Of a stretch of DNA of 64,000 nt, positions 36,401 to 55,259 are shown piece by piece. The notes below the pieces were generated by a model, which was not told where the DNA came from, did no database searches, and saw only the letters and a list, made by a program, of their open reading frames with translations. The stretch spans positions 9,117,001 to 9,181,000 of the forward strand of contig NC_083507.1 in NCBI RefSeq assembly GCF_032362555.1, read 5' to 3'. The first letter of the stretch is position 1. Each line of letters begins with the position of its first letter. The translations under genes and the position numbers were made by a program. This DNA comes from Amyelois transitella (Eukaryota > Arthropoda > Insecta > Lepidoptera > Pyralidae).

Positions 36401-39400
36401 AGTTTACCTATGATAGTCTTACCAGTGATCCTTGAGACGCCTCCGATGTGGTATGAAACATATGAGGAAATGTGTGCGCCCAGACTGTGTCCGATGAAGT
36501 GAAAGTCTTTTATCTTTGCCCCTGAAGCCGCCATCAACTGTCGCATGAATCTAAAACATTGTAATGGTTGAGAGACTTACAACATTGTACTTTTATTAGA
36601 CCTTTGTCCACCATAATAGATAAAATAGATAATGATGGTGCACTACATTTTTACTTTCTTTTTGTTGCCTCCAAAGGCATCAGTGTGGCCAAATTGAACT
36701 CTGCCGGAAACTAATGATCAATACGAAATACAGCCTTAAATGTAACAGAACAGAAGCACATTTTAGCAATACCTCCAACCGGTTCGATGTATCATTTATA
36801 TATAAGAAAAAACTAAAACAAAAAAATGTTTTAGTGAAATGAATGGAAAGTGAAATCTGAAGATTTCACTTTCCATTCAGTTTCAGAGTATAGGAAGTAC
36901 ACATCCAACCAACGAACCTGGTGACGTCAGAACCCACGCGCCGCGTGTTAGCCACGGCCCTCCAATATTTCCAGGTGTCGCCGCCTCCGCTCCAATCGAC
37001 AGCAATTACATTTACATCTGCCTAAAAACATTTATTTCAAATGAACATTACACAGAACATTATACGGGGTAGACACAGAGACTAAATCTGGGATTCCCGC
37101 GGGTTTACGACGGATGGTCAGGCCACACACGTCATGTTGAAAACACTTAGACACTTGATTTGAGATTGACCAATAAGACTGATTAAATAATAAAAATAAC
37201 ACAGAGAAAACATTTAGGCGCGCTTAGTTCTCTACTGCTAAACCAAGACAATTCGTATTTCTTTTTCGAAACCATAAATAAATAGTGTAAACGAAAACTA
37301 AAAATAAAACAGTAGAACCTACCTATATTTACAAATTAACCTTAGTGAGCGCGTCCCTTACACTGCATCTCTGTTCATCTAAAATCTGATACCCACAATC
37401 TTGAGATTTTTATGGCATCAATGAATGAGAATGGACACTTTTGTTTAATGAATCTAGTAACAAAGTAGCAAACAACGTTAAATATTTATCTCTGTTTTAA
37501 TTGAATATAATAGATTATTTTAACATATAATTAATTTAATACGTAACGTTAACTTTAATCAATTGTTCATTTAAATTATATCTTGACAATTTGCATAGGA
37601 CGCGCTATGCATTGTTTTTAAGTTACGCATCCTAAGCCATCTGACTCAAGCTTTGTATAATAATGAAGTAATGACGGTTGAAACAAATAAGTATTTACCA
37701 TATTAATACATCCCCGACCGTGTTAGATTTAGTATAAATTTTACAAATTTGCTATTCGTGAACATTGCCGAAGTAAAATATCACTATGTACGTAGGTACA
37801 TTTTATGACTCGAAGAGCTTCTAATCATAACATTACTGCAGTAAAAGAAAACAGCTGACTTTTCAATTTAGTAGATTAGCTTTTACCCGCAGCTTCGCCC
37901 GCGTGAGTTAAGCGCAATCTACATTAGGCGACGAATTTAAATTTGAACCACATACAAAAAACAACGATTTATACGCTACCTAATTACAAAAAGAAACGAA
38001 TTTAGCGCCGCCTACAAAAGAATACAGGTTTTTGGCAAACCACACGGGAGCTTTAGTTTTTACCGCGACAAAAGGTACCCTATATCCTTCTCCAGACTCT
38101 ATATTACATATAACGTGATATTTCAAGAAGATTAATTCATTAGATAATCCCTGAAGAGCTCACAAACAAATAAATTCACTTTCACATTTATCTTATTTGT
38201 TTGGATTAGTCACCCTTTCTTTAGTTTGTTGTAGGCACTTTGAACACTTAACTTACCCAATCTAATAATGCTCTGGTCATATCTGTTACCCACGACGCGT
38301 TGCTGTGGCTCATGAACCCGTGGTAGATCATCACTGTTCTTCTGGACGGCTTGAAGTCTACCCATTCCAGACCAAACTGATCTCCGGGATATACCTATGA
38401 ATATGATATAGGTACCTATGAATTCACTTTTAAAGATTACTTAAAAATTTAAAAACCTGTCCAAACAGATAGAAGAGACCTAGGAAAGGAAGCGAAAAAG
38501 ATGGATGAACCGATTGAGAAATAAATTTGAGAATAACTGAGAATTTATTCCCGGATAGATAAGAAACAATTAGGTTGCTAATAACTGGAAATGTAACGTA
38601 AAATTCCTATCTAATCTACACAATATTTTTTACATTTCCTTTTTTTATCAATTTTTTGTTTTTATAATGTTATGACTCAAAAGTAAGAATTACAACTGCA
38701 CCACAAATGCAGACTTTTACTAGCAAAAAATGCCTACAGACTTTAATTATTTTTTTTTAACTTATTTAAAAAAAATCACAATGGTAAATCTGAAAGTGCT
38801 CATTTTCCTCATGAAATATAAATATGAAAAAATAATGCCTCATTCATTAGGAATAGCTTTGTTCAAACACTGAATACCTACATTGCCAACACAAAACATT
38901 TGATTAATTTGTATATAGGCTCCTATCACTACATAAGAGTGTCTCGCGTTTGTCCCTTTGTCTGTATTATATGTTATTTATAAATGCTACCCGTGGAAAG
39001 CCGGGTCGGGTCGCTAGTAATACTTATTTTATTACCTTATTTAACCTTTCTGTTGCGGGTTTTACCTCATCTTAACAACACATACCGAAATTTACAATTA
39101 AATAAATGACTCACATGAATCAAGGAAATCGAAAGGTTTTACAAACAGGTTATTCACATTTCAATTCCTTGTAGCCTGACAGGTAAGTTTTTAGTGATCT
39201 GTTCTTTTTGGGGCATTCCCCGGAAACCGAAACTCTGAATATATTCTTTATAATACCTTGTAATTTTTGCAGGTCATTTTTAATATGAATGTTAATATAT
39301 ACCTTTACCTTTTATATATACCCAGAAAGGAAATTTAATAACAAGTAATTTATATCAAGCTGTTACCCGCGAACGTAGGATATTTACAGATAGCATTTTA

Positions 39401-42400
39401 GAAATCCGAATAGTAAAAACCTATATAGTTTCACCTTATTGACCATTAGATTATGATGTTTCACTATCTACTTTCGTAAATTTCATCAAAATCAGTCCAG
39501 CGGTTTAGCCCTGAACGCGATTTTCAAACAAACTGTCACACACTGACAGTTCGAGATTGGTTTTTATAAAAAAAAAATAGCCTATGTTTGAACTGAGGTG
39601 TCTGACTACCTTTAAGCAATTTAAGCCCTGGAAGCTAACCGATTTCGGCATTTCTAATATTAGTACCTATAGATTTCTTTTAACTTTTACGAATAAATTT
39701 CAAACCCACCTGCACTTTCTGCGGCATTCCCCGGGAGGAGAAGTAGAAGTGCGTGTTGACGTCATCAGAGGAGTCTGGCTTCATGTTGAAGATCCAGGGC
39801 AGCTGGCGAGTCAGGGAGCCCAGGCCGAAGCAGTCCACGTTGTTGGGGACCGGCAATGCTGTCGTGGTCTCCTGTGGGGTCATTCATATTTCCTTTGACC
39901 ATTGATATTCGAACGAAATTTACTTAATGACAAGCCGCATTTCATCGGAAACGCAGTCCAGAGGTACCTTAAGCTAGTAGTTACTAGCTAGAGCTCTGAG
40001 TTTAGTATACAAAGGATAGTTCCTTTGTATACTAAACTCAGAAGCAATTAACGTTTATTGTAGGCACCTAATGTTTGGACAAAATACTCAAGTATCGACG
40101 ATCGATCGAAATCGACGAATATTAATCATCCATTTTGCATACATTTTAATATTGTCTTATGACTATTGTCTTATGATTATCACCTTTTATTATTCTATCT
40201 ATTGATACAAAAAGTTCTATGGGAATGTCTGAATAAAGAATCATTTTACTATCCCTACACCTTCGACACTTCACCGATATTTTCGAGAATATGTAAATTT
40301 AAAGTGAACTTACTTCAAAGGCCGCATAATCCAAGTCCACTGGGGAAGACGTAGTGGTCGTGTTGTACACATTGATAAACTCCCGCAGGTCTTCAATGCG
40401 AATGTGATTCTCTACTGCAAGAAGAAATTAAAATCATTATTGATTTTAATTGATTCCTTACAAACAAAGATTTTCGACCAGATAGTTTTTAAAAAAATAG
40501 TCACATTTTCTTAGCAAAAGAGTTCATGAAACTGATTAATTTTTAGAAGTAATTTGAAGCGTACACAATTTTTTTATAAACTCACTCAAATTGATCGATC
40601 AAATACTAAATAGAAAATTGGGTAAATACGACATGAATTTTAAGATAATAATACGTGATCACTTTTCACATTAGTTTTTTGTAGTTAAGAGTGTAGTGAA
40701 CTTTTAACGGTTCAATACATTTTGCTAACCTACCGTTAAACTTTATTTAGGTAGGTACATGATTTTCCAGCGTTATGCAAATTAGTGCCTATTTAATTCT
40801 TTTATGTAAACATAGCCGTAAAGTGCCGTCTCAGACTTTTCAAGACTGTACTGGCTCTGTCTACCCCGTAATGAACAAATTCGTGATGACATGTATTTAT
40901 ATATGAAGTCGTAAAGGACCATTTCCCCTACTGAGTAAGTCTTTCCCTAATCTCTGTTTATAGCTGCAAAACGTTATCCCGATCGGTTCAGTTTGATTTT
41001 TTCATACGGTACCTATACTTTTTCGATGGAGTATTGTTTGGAAGGATTAATTATTTTTAGGAGTTTGATCCAAAACAGAATTCAGAAACACCGGAAGCCA
41101 CGAATTTATTACGACCTTGCGTAACTTAAATATCATTAAACTTACCAAAAGGGTGTCTCCAAGACAACCGATCAACAAAATCATGACCTCGGCAAATACA
41201 TTCAGCATAAAAAAGCATAAAAATATACCGACACATACCACAATTTATTTGCCTATTATAGATATACTCGATATATGTACATATATGTAAATAATACTAG
41301 CGGCCCGCCACGGTTTTGCTCTAGGTACCTACATATTAAGTCTGTAACACCCGCAAATAATGTACCTTTTGAAGCGGTGAAAAGTTTCATGACCAGTTCA
41401 GTATTTCCTTAAATAAGCTCTTACAAACAAACAATCGAAGTAACAAGCTATAACTCTTCATTATATTAGATTTAACAAAATATGCTTATAAAATATGTAG
41501 AAAAAGCGATAAGCCGGCCCTCGTGAATTATCATCATCATTCTTTTGATATTATTAAACCCTTTTTTTACAAACGTGTTAACGTAAACTTAATCTTAATT
41601 TATATTATAAAAAAATATTTTTAGGGATGTAAGAAATTGATGAAGTTTTATTGATGTACCTCAAAAATTGGAAGTTAATAATTTGTAAAAACAAGCAAAA
41701 CTCGCGTTCGCTTCCAAGGAACTAAACGTATGATAGTTCAAGTTTTTATACATACAAATTAACAATTATTACATTTATAAATTTAGATACAGGCGCGTTA
41801 ATTATTATATTTATTTACGCATTTAAATAAAAATACCCAATATTTTTTTAATGGTGGTTCTGGAGCTCCAGGAGGTAAAATAACTAGATTATTAATGTAT
41901 TATCTATGTAGAAAACTGGCAGCGCTTTAACACCACACGTTTTATAAGATTTAAAAATGCTCTTGCGACCTTGCTTTACTTTAAAAACGAGAACGCATTG
42001 AAATCTAAGTGAAAAAATATTTCTTTCTTTTTATTAGGGTTCCTAAAAGGTGACCTAAAATGTAAAAACGGGGTCCTATTACTAAACCTCTGTCTGTCCA
42101 TCTGTCACATGCTGTATCTCCTTAACCGTGATGGATAGAAAAATGAAATTTTAATAAACAGGAAGAAACGTGAAATTAAAAAATAAATATTTAAGTACCA
42201 AACATGATGATGTCGTACGGAACCCTACGTGCGCGAGTCCGACTCGCACTTAGCCGGTTTTTTTATTATCTTATTATATTAGTTTGCTGGTCGCTTCACA
42301 TTATACTCCTTCTGATAATCTTTCGTGATCGTGATAACTAATTGCTTAGTAGTTTAGTATTTACGTGATTATTGTGATGGTAATGTTCATTCAATCAGTA

Positions 42401-42995
42401 AGTTATTGTGTTACGAGGCCAGTAGGTATCTCGTTATTAAGCATAATTATTAGTTTTTCGTTTTCTAACGTCATAAAAATACTTATTATTCATAGTTTAA
42501 AAGAAAACAAAAACAAATCAATTTGAAATGAAGTGTTTCAATTAATTATAGAAGTGGATAAATAACTCTACTAGTTACACATATTGTTCTGTATGTGGGT
42601 ACACAGAATTATGACGTGACGTGAATACTATGGTACTAGTCAGCGAATGGGAAACTCGTAAACAAATGTCATGTTTTGGTATGTATTAACAGATAACGGA
42701 ATATTATTAACCTTGTTAAATAAACCCAACTAAGAATAAATAAATTTAACTTTGAAATTACTGAGCCATGTCACTTCACACATAAATGCGCTTAAATAAC
42801 GTGCATTAATGAAATACTTTAAATATAAGAACGTTATATGGAAGAGATAAACAACACATTTTGTAACATTCGAAAAATTAAAAATTGTTGGTAATACTTA
42901 CAATCGTCTACAGTCAACCAAGAACGGTCCGCCTTTGTTTTTGAAATTAGAAATAAAACACTTATTAAAACCCGAGTTAACGTGTCCATTGCCAT
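30469..42995 (-). CDS. Secreted pancreatic-type triacylglycerol lipase, 11 exons, 469 aa
   Basis: Exons (transcript order): 42902-42995, 40314-40414, 39710-39871, 38257-38394, 36918-37021, 36423-36550, 34111-34251, 33868-33966, 32986-33097, 32054-32193, 30469-30659; all phases agree. A signal peptide (TRVLISVLFLISKTKA) ends near residue 23. The alpha/beta-hydrolase domain shows VIAVDWSGGG, the nucleophile elbow GHSLG (Ser222), LDPAQPCF (Asp245) and CSHGRAY (His331), so the Ser-Asp-His triad is complete. Between Cys306 (PGC) and Cys329 lie 23 residues, the full lid length of true pancreatic lipases rather than the short lid of insect phospholipase A1 types. A C-terminal extension ends in TEKGWFSRWFG. 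It is likely an extracellular lipid hydrolase of gut or fat body. Introns hold many repeats. Confidence 0.9.
31735..31802. repeat. Cluster of overlapping CTACGA/TCGTAG palindromes
   Basis: Within 70 bp the unit recurs as cctacgacgcgtagc, gcgctacgaaatcgtagc and gcgctacgacgacgc. It is GC-rich in an otherwise AT-rich intron (lipase intron 10). It may be the end of a foldback transposon. Confidence 0.5.
33200..33350 (+). repeat. Dispersed repeat ('cacatgcgctttggaagc' family)
   Basis: Contains caatgtagacaatgtccatg, aagagatctatatttgt and cacatgcgctttggaagcag. The same motifs occur in reverse complement and reverse order at 63365-63515 in an intron of the Integrator gene. Confidence 0.7.
33608..33848 (-). 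repeat. Dispersed repeat ('gtagacagagccaac' family), minus orientation
   Basis: Starts accgtgtggtttccggcatt and passes through tttttgaatctcaattccat to tctgtttaccccgcaaagg, the reverse complement of the family seen at 13305-13567. It lies in lipase intron 8. Confidence 0.7.
34571..34880 (+). mobile_element. Helitron-like element, 5' half
   Basis: It starts TCTATATACTTATGATAAAT and contains tctgtagagaggtcaattct, a (GTCT)n run and acggattttaacgaaacttgg. The same order occurs, in reverse complement, at 23050-23341. The 3' end with CTAG is not clear because the next repeat, a LINE, begins near 35215. Confidence 0.5.
35215..35930 (+). pseudogene. Jockey-like LINE 3' fragment
   Basis: It encodes LRTKLGIYQTYVRSRLTFAA, PAWYAF and RAVVGAPRYMRN, then DLKWENLDI. 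This is the region after the reverse-transcriptase palm in Jockey-clade LINEs (the usual form is LYKTxIRPVxTYAAPVW...GAPxxxRN). A stop lies upstream within the expected frame and the C-terminal part is frameshifted. It is GC-rich compared with its surroundings and sits in lipase intron 6. Confidence 0.75.
36041..36320 (+). mobile_element. Non-autonomous Helitron-like element, complete 280-bp unit
   Basis: It begins TCTATACTAATATTATAAAA directly after an A and ends GGCACAGCTAG directly before a T. This is the 5'-TC...CTAG-3' pattern and A/T insertion site of Helitrons, with no target duplication. A short GC-rich imperfect hairpin (acgcggacgaagtcgc) precedes the 3' end. It has no coding capacity. 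Related ends occur at 20409, 22937, 38940-39020, 41297 and 45827. Confidence 0.65.
36840..36879. repeat. Perfect 19-bp hairpin, 2-nt loop
   Basis: 36840-36858 and 36861-36879 are exact reverse complements around the dinucleotide ga. It lies in lipase intron 5. Confidence 0.9.
37869..38130 (-). repeat. Decayed Helitron-like copy
   Basis: Starts near tagattagcttttacccgc and continues agcttcgcccgcgtgag, a mutated form of the reversed 3' end seen at 20409. The other end is not distinct. Lipase intron 4. Confidence 0.45.
39995..40042. repeat. Perfect 22-bp hairpin, 4-nt loop
   Basis: 39995-40016 and 40021-40042 are exact reverse complements separated by tagt; each arm contains GTATAC. Lipase intron 2. 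Confidence 0.9.
41297..41475 (-). mobile_element. Helitron-like fragment, reversed 3' end
   Basis: CTAGCGGCCCGCCACGGTTT follows an A. The downstream part resembles the interior of the 45827-46462 unit and ends near ttcattatattagat. Lipase intron 1. Confidence 0.5.
42035..42263. repeat. Dispersed repeat ending in 'cgactcgcacttagccggtt'
   Basis: It runs from agggttcctaaaaggtgacc to cggaaccctacgtgcgcgag and cgactcgcacttagccggtt, followed by a T-run. This tail is abundant in lepidopteran genomes, probably as a LINE or MITE end. Lipase intron 1. Confidence 0.55.
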
Positions 42996-44397
42996 TTTTT
43001 ACCTAATTTAAAAATAATATTAATAACACTGGCTGCTAAATGTAGATTCGATCGGAGCCTGCATTTACAGCCAAGTGATGAATACGAGCAAAAGCGGGCG
43101 ATTCGCACCGTTTCGCATTATTATACTGTGTCATACCGGGACACTCGTTAGACAGCGGTCATTGTTGGTAGCCACTAGTCACTACTAATACAATTATAGC
43201 GGGAAAATGAGATAAAATTAAATTTGTATATCGCTTTGAGAATTATAAGCTTGATAAGGCTTTAAATAACAAAAAAAAATATATTTTATAATTTGTTTAA
43301 CTATTCAAATAAAGTAAAAGTCTATTAAGTTTAAGACAAAGGGTTTCACCACAAAGATTAACTTCCCAACGTATGAAAATGGTTTTCAACAGAGCAAAAT
43401 GAGACACATTCCATATTTTCCTATGTCCACATCCACAATAATAATAAAGAAAAAAGATTTGTATTTTTGTATGTTTATGACGAAGAAACTCAAAAACTAC
43501 TGGACTATACTGATTTTCACGAAATTTGGCACTTATGAGTAACATAAGCAAAATCCAGTATATCATAAAAAGCAACTAAACGACAAATTTAATTTTGGAC
43601 AGCGAATAAAATTCCCAAAAGCAAGTTGACATCAGGTAGACAAGCAACTGAAAAAAAACGGACAAAACCGGACGCTGAACTAGAAAGCCTAGCAGTGGAC
43701 TCATGTGAGAGATGGAACACGTGATAAAGAAAGTAAGAGAGAAAGATGACTATCTTGATTGTTTATAATGAACTTAGTAAACTTATGATCCCTAATGATG
43801 ACATTACAATAATCAGTTAATTAAATATAATAATATTCGTCATTAACATAGTTTAAAATAAGTGGGAAATTATTTGTTTAAATAATCAAATAAGTAGATA
43901 CCTAACCCAAAATATATAATCATTTGATAAAAATTAATTTGAGCGTGGCCTTGCAGTCTTTTCGAGATTGTTGGCTCTATCTACCCCGTAAGGAATAAAG
44001 ACGAGATTGTATGTATGTATAGATAGGTACTTACCGAAATCAGAATAATATTATGGGGTAGGTGAGAATATCCTATATTTTAATAATAATGTTTACACTT
44101 TTGCAGGCACAGCTTTGGTGGTCGAACTAAATAAAAGAAATGATCCACAGTGAGGCACAGGTTCAAATCCTATACTACCCTGAATATGTACCAATATAAC
44201 TCTTACGGTTAGGGAAAACATCGTGAGGAAACCTGCAAATTCAGGCAACTGGATGTTTAATACATTCATACTTAAGAGTAATATAGTTACGTCTATATCC
44301 CTTGCGGTGTACACAGAGCCAACAGTCTTCTTCTAATTCTTTCAAAAATAAGCTTAATATATATTCTTTCTCGAATCTTGAATTGGTTATGAATACA
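42996..44397. other. Spacer upstream of the lipase gene
   Basis: It contains the lipase promoter region; a gcattattatactgtgtcat block lies 130-150 bp upstream of the ATG, without a clear TATA box. It also holds a Helitron-like interior (about 43450-43570), a LINE scrap (about 43630-43740) and a reversed dispersed repeat (about 43940-44020). From about 44090 to 44250 there is a SINE-like repeat with caggttcaaatcc and aggaaacctgcaaattcagg. No gene is seen. Confidence 0.5.
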
Positions 44398-45000
44398 GGA
44401 CGGTTGTGACAAGAAGCTGTACACCAACCTCACTTACGCATTAGACAAACTCAACAGTGTACTGGCAAACAAACTGTGCTAGCTGACGCTCGCGCTTAGG
44501 TCTTTGTAGAGTATAATGAAGTATTGCTCCCGAGTATAGATATGTCGTAGTCTTCTTCTCAGTAAGTTCTCACGGTATTGATGAGTAGTGTTCCTACAAT
44601 TATTTCATAAATCACTTATAAAATCCCCCTTTTTTTGTCTGTATGTATCCCCTAGCCTCCAAAAGTTGTGAACAGATTTTGTTCCTGTTTGAAATATCGG
44701 AAAGAGGATTTTCTGAGGAATGTTTATATTTATATCAATGCTACCCATGCAAGGCCGGAGCAGATCGCTAGTTACGTATAAAAAGCAAACATATAGATAA
44801 ACAGCAGACTCAGGCCAATCAGAAAAAGCAAATGGAGCTTAACGTGCTGAGCCTAATCCAATTTGCTTCAGGCATAGGACACTCAATACTAGTTTCCTGA
44901 AGTTAGTAAGGATTTGCTTGTAGAAAAAGACACGCGGATAGTTGCTAGGGAGCAGCAACGCAAAGCCGACATTGGCGGCGGCAAACTTAATATATGTACG
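44398..45000 (+). pseudogene. Duplicated 3' end of polo (last 80 coding bp plus 3' flank)
   Basis: From acggttgtgacaagaagctg onward the sequence copies 53560-54150: the last 26 codons of polo, its stop, and about 500 bp of 3' UTR and flank. I see roughly 25 substitutions plus single-base indels, so about 95% identity. It has no promoter, no upstream exons and no kinase domain. The copy is in direct orientation about 9 kb upstream of the source and includes a repeat tail (aggccggagcagatcgctag) that is also present at the source. Confidence 0.9.
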
Positions 45001-45049
45001 TGATCGAGATTCTTCTGCAGAGTCGCTTCTATTTCTTGCATGAATCGAG

Positions 45050-45128
45050 ATTGAATGTCGATGAAGCAAAAAAGTATGCAGAGATCGGTAAGGAAAGACG
45101 CGTGAGTTTGTATGTAAGTATGAATAAT
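45050..45128 (+). pseudogene. RTE-type LINE 3' tail remnant
   Basis: gaatgtcgatgaagcaaaaa, agtatgcagagatcgg and gacgcgtgagtttgtatgta follow the 3' end of the RTE copy at 21960-22065. It adjoins the right border of the polo duplication. Confidence 0.6.
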
Positions 45129-45826
45129 AACTAAGAGTGATATAGGATACATTCTAAATTTCTACGGGAGAGAAGCCCCGGGAAAGAGCAAGTTCATGAT
45201 AAACTTGAAAGTTGACGATCACTGTGATCGGTACGATTACACTTGCTAATGGGCCTTGAGTCCAACGCCGGAAACGAATCCATGACACTGAGATAATTTC
45301 TTATCACTGTAATTGATTAAATATTTATAATAAAAATTGCCATAAAAGGATTGATGATGACATTTAACAACGTACATATGTCCGTCCTATTTAATATTTT
45401 AAATCATGTAACAGTCGACATTGTTGTAACGTAAGAGCCGTTGTACCGTACATACGTACGTACGTTGTAACGTACAATGGCGGACTTATCTCAATCGGAA
45501 TATTATCTTGTCAACTAAAATAAAAATAAAAATTCATAATCAAAGAGGCAGCGCACATAAAAAGCATTGACGATTCGTTACAATAATCATTATGAATTTT
45601 GAATTTCGCGCCTCTGAAATCAACAATAAAAAATAAACTTTAATATACATCCATATTGATATAAACATAGATTCTATATTTGCATAAATCCATGTAAGAA
45701 TGCTTCAAGTAACTCTTAGAATTGGCAATAATTTAAAAAACAGGTAGGTATCATGGAAGTAAACATAAAATGACGTTTTTTAATTGATTTCGATATAGAA
45801 ATAAATGCGCCATTATTTTACACTAG

Positions 45827-46462
45827 CGACCCGCCCCGGCTTCGCACGGAGGCACAGCCGATTCTAAATAATTCTCTTTTAGAACTAACCAATTACTTTA
45901 CTCTTTGGAACTAACTAAAGAACCGCCCGCAAAGCGGCTTACTAAGTCTTGCTCCCGGCAAAAGTGTCACTTCTGCCTGCAGTCCCGGGCCGTGCAGCAG
46001 AAATCGTAATATTTTAATTTCATCACAACTTCAAAAACAAACGTCCAATTTTAATCATTCAAAGACCAAATATTATCTACATAAACTGTACTGTACTTAT
46101 TGATGAAATTATTTATTTTGATAAGGATTAATAGCATGAGTAAAAAAAAACGCGTTTAAATGTAGACCAAAAAAAATTCAAGATTTTTAAATAAAAACAT
46201 TTTATGGTTCTATCTTTTGTAGTTTAGGCAGCGTACGCAAAATAAGTAACTTTTTGGTTGATTTTTTTCAGTTTGTGTCCGAAAAATCCAAATATATTAC
46301 GGAACCCTATTTTTTTCCAAAATAAAATATAGTCTATGTTACTCGTGCATAATGTAGCTTTCGAATGGTGAAAGAATTTTTAAAATCGGTCCAGTAGTTT
46401 TTGAGCCTATTCATTACAACCAAACAAACAAAGTTTTCCTCTTTATAATAATTAGTGTAGAT
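45827..46462 (-). mobile_element. Helitron-like element, ~640 bp, reverse orientation
   Basis: CTAGCGACCCGCCCCGGCTT follows an A on the left. On the right, ttataataattagtgtaga gives, in reverse, a 5' end TCTACACTAATTATTATAA. The termini match the TC...CTAG pattern of the shorter unit at 36041-36320. There is no open reading frame of note. Confidence 0.55.
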
Positions 46463-46869
46463 ACATTATTTTTATTATCATCTCTCGTAAAGCTATCATG
46501 CAGCTACCTTAATTGATTAAATTTTATCATCATATTATTAATATGTTATTGGTACATAAATATGCATTACATATAGAAAATATTTTGTTCTTTAAATAAT
46601 TCAAACAACATGAATGTATAGTAAGTAGTATAAATAAGGAATGCTGCATATGGGAACATTGGTAGAAACTGCTGCACGTCCATTGGACGATTTGTTCAAA
46701 TTTACAACCTGCAACAGTAGCGTAGCCTTCAAAAATCAAACTTCAAAGTGTAATTTCAAACGTATGGCCGTTTGAAATCCTCTTTGTGAATTTGTCAACA
46801 ATCATCAACTTCTGATAATTTAAAACCTAAAATTATATTTGACTTGTTTTATATTTAAGCTAATTTAAA

Positions 46870-53642
<6,773 letters not shown>

Positions 53643-55259
53643 CTGACGCTCGCGCTTAGGTCATTGTAGAGTATAATGAAGTATTGCTCCCGAGTATAGA
53701 TATGTCGTAGTCTTCTTCTCAGTAAGTTCTCACGGTATTGATGAGTAGTGTTCCTACAATTATTTCATAAATCACTTATAAAATCCCCCTTTTTTTGTCT
53801 GTATGTATCCCCTAGCCTCCGAAAGTTGTGAACAGGTTTTGTTCCTGTTTAAAATATCGGAATGAGGATTTTCTAAGAAAGGTTTATATTTATATCAATG
53901 CTACCCATGCAAGGCCGGAACAGATCGCTAGATACGTATAAAAAGCAAACATATAGATAAACAGCAGACTCAGCCAATCAGAAAAAGCTAATTGCGCTTA
54001 AGACGCTGAGCCTAATTTAATTTGCTTCATGCATAGGACACTCAATACTAGTTTCCTGAGGTTAGAAAGGATTTGCTTGTAGAAAAAGACACGCGGATAG
54101 TTGCTAGGGGAGCAGCAACGCAGGGCCGACATTGGCGCCGGCAAACTTTGTAAGCAGCGTTTACGATTTTGTTAAAAGTTTAAATTAGTTTCAAATCAAT
54201 TTCGTGAGTGTTATATTTTTATTTCGTATCTTCTTACTCAGTTTTAGTTTTGTTAACCACCGATACTTATAATTTATTTACTTATTTGATATTCTCTGAA
54301 ATCGTAACATGGAAAGTAGTTAATGTTGTCGAAAAAAAATGCTACGATAATATCACTCGTCTTAGGGAATATGTATGACACTTTTTACAACTGTGCCTTT
54401 GCTTAGGATAAGGTAAATTTTAGTTGAGCATTTAGTTCTTTATTGACCTATTTGAATGATTTTAAGGAAGTTCTCATGTTGAATTAGCTACGCTGGTTGC
54501 CAGGGGCGAGTACGTTAAGATTAGTGATATATCTGTGAAAATAACTCTTCCAATATCCAAGTGTTCGCCACCGACGCACATCAATTTGGCGCGACCATTT
54601 CTCAGAGAGTGCACCACGACTGAATCTGGGGTGCACTGCCTTTTGGATTGTTTATTTAGTTTTATATTATATTTTTATAAAACATTGTTTCGTGCTTCAG
54701 TAACATCGGATAATTGAATCATCGCGCCACAAACAGAAAATAAGCAATAAATCCCCAAAATATTAAAATGTTATGAGTATGAACGTCAGTATTAGTGAAA
54801 ATTCGATGGTGTTGAAGCACTGGCTATTTGTAACTTGGAAGTTTCTCAGAGGTCAGTTACCTCATGTAACATAAAGAACATTGACAATAAAGTTATTTTA
54901 AGATAAAAAAATGGCCTTTTGTTTTCATCATTTTAATGTCATTTCAATTGAAAGACAATATAAATAAATTAAAACTATTTCCTGTAGTTATCACAGGTTC
55001 CCATTTTTGGTAATGCTTGTATGGAATGGGCACATATTTGAGCGTTTATATAATTATTTATACAGTAACTTATTGTGGGACTGTGATGCAATCCAGAAAA
55101 TTTTTATGATTATATTTGGAGCCCTGAAATCTTTAGAAATTTTTCTATTAGTACACTAAATGCTGTAATATGCATCTGGACATGACATCATGACTTGATA
55201 TCACAATATATTAAAAAAATTAAATGTTGCTTATAAAATTTTTAGACTATATTTTGCTA
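53643..55259. other. Polo 3' UTR and spacer to SDF2
   Basis: The 3' UTR runs from 53643; AATAAA at 54886-54891 in tgacaataaagttatttta is the strongest poly(A) signal, giving a UTR of about 1.25 kb. A Helitron-like tail ending cagatcgctag is near 53930. The remaining 350 bp to the SDF2 stop codon is AT-rich and holds the SDF2 3' end. No gene is seen. Confidence 0.55.

Noticed and set aside
44398-44480. Second polo gene
   Set aside because: Only the last 26 codons are present with no upstream exon; it is a duplicated fragment.
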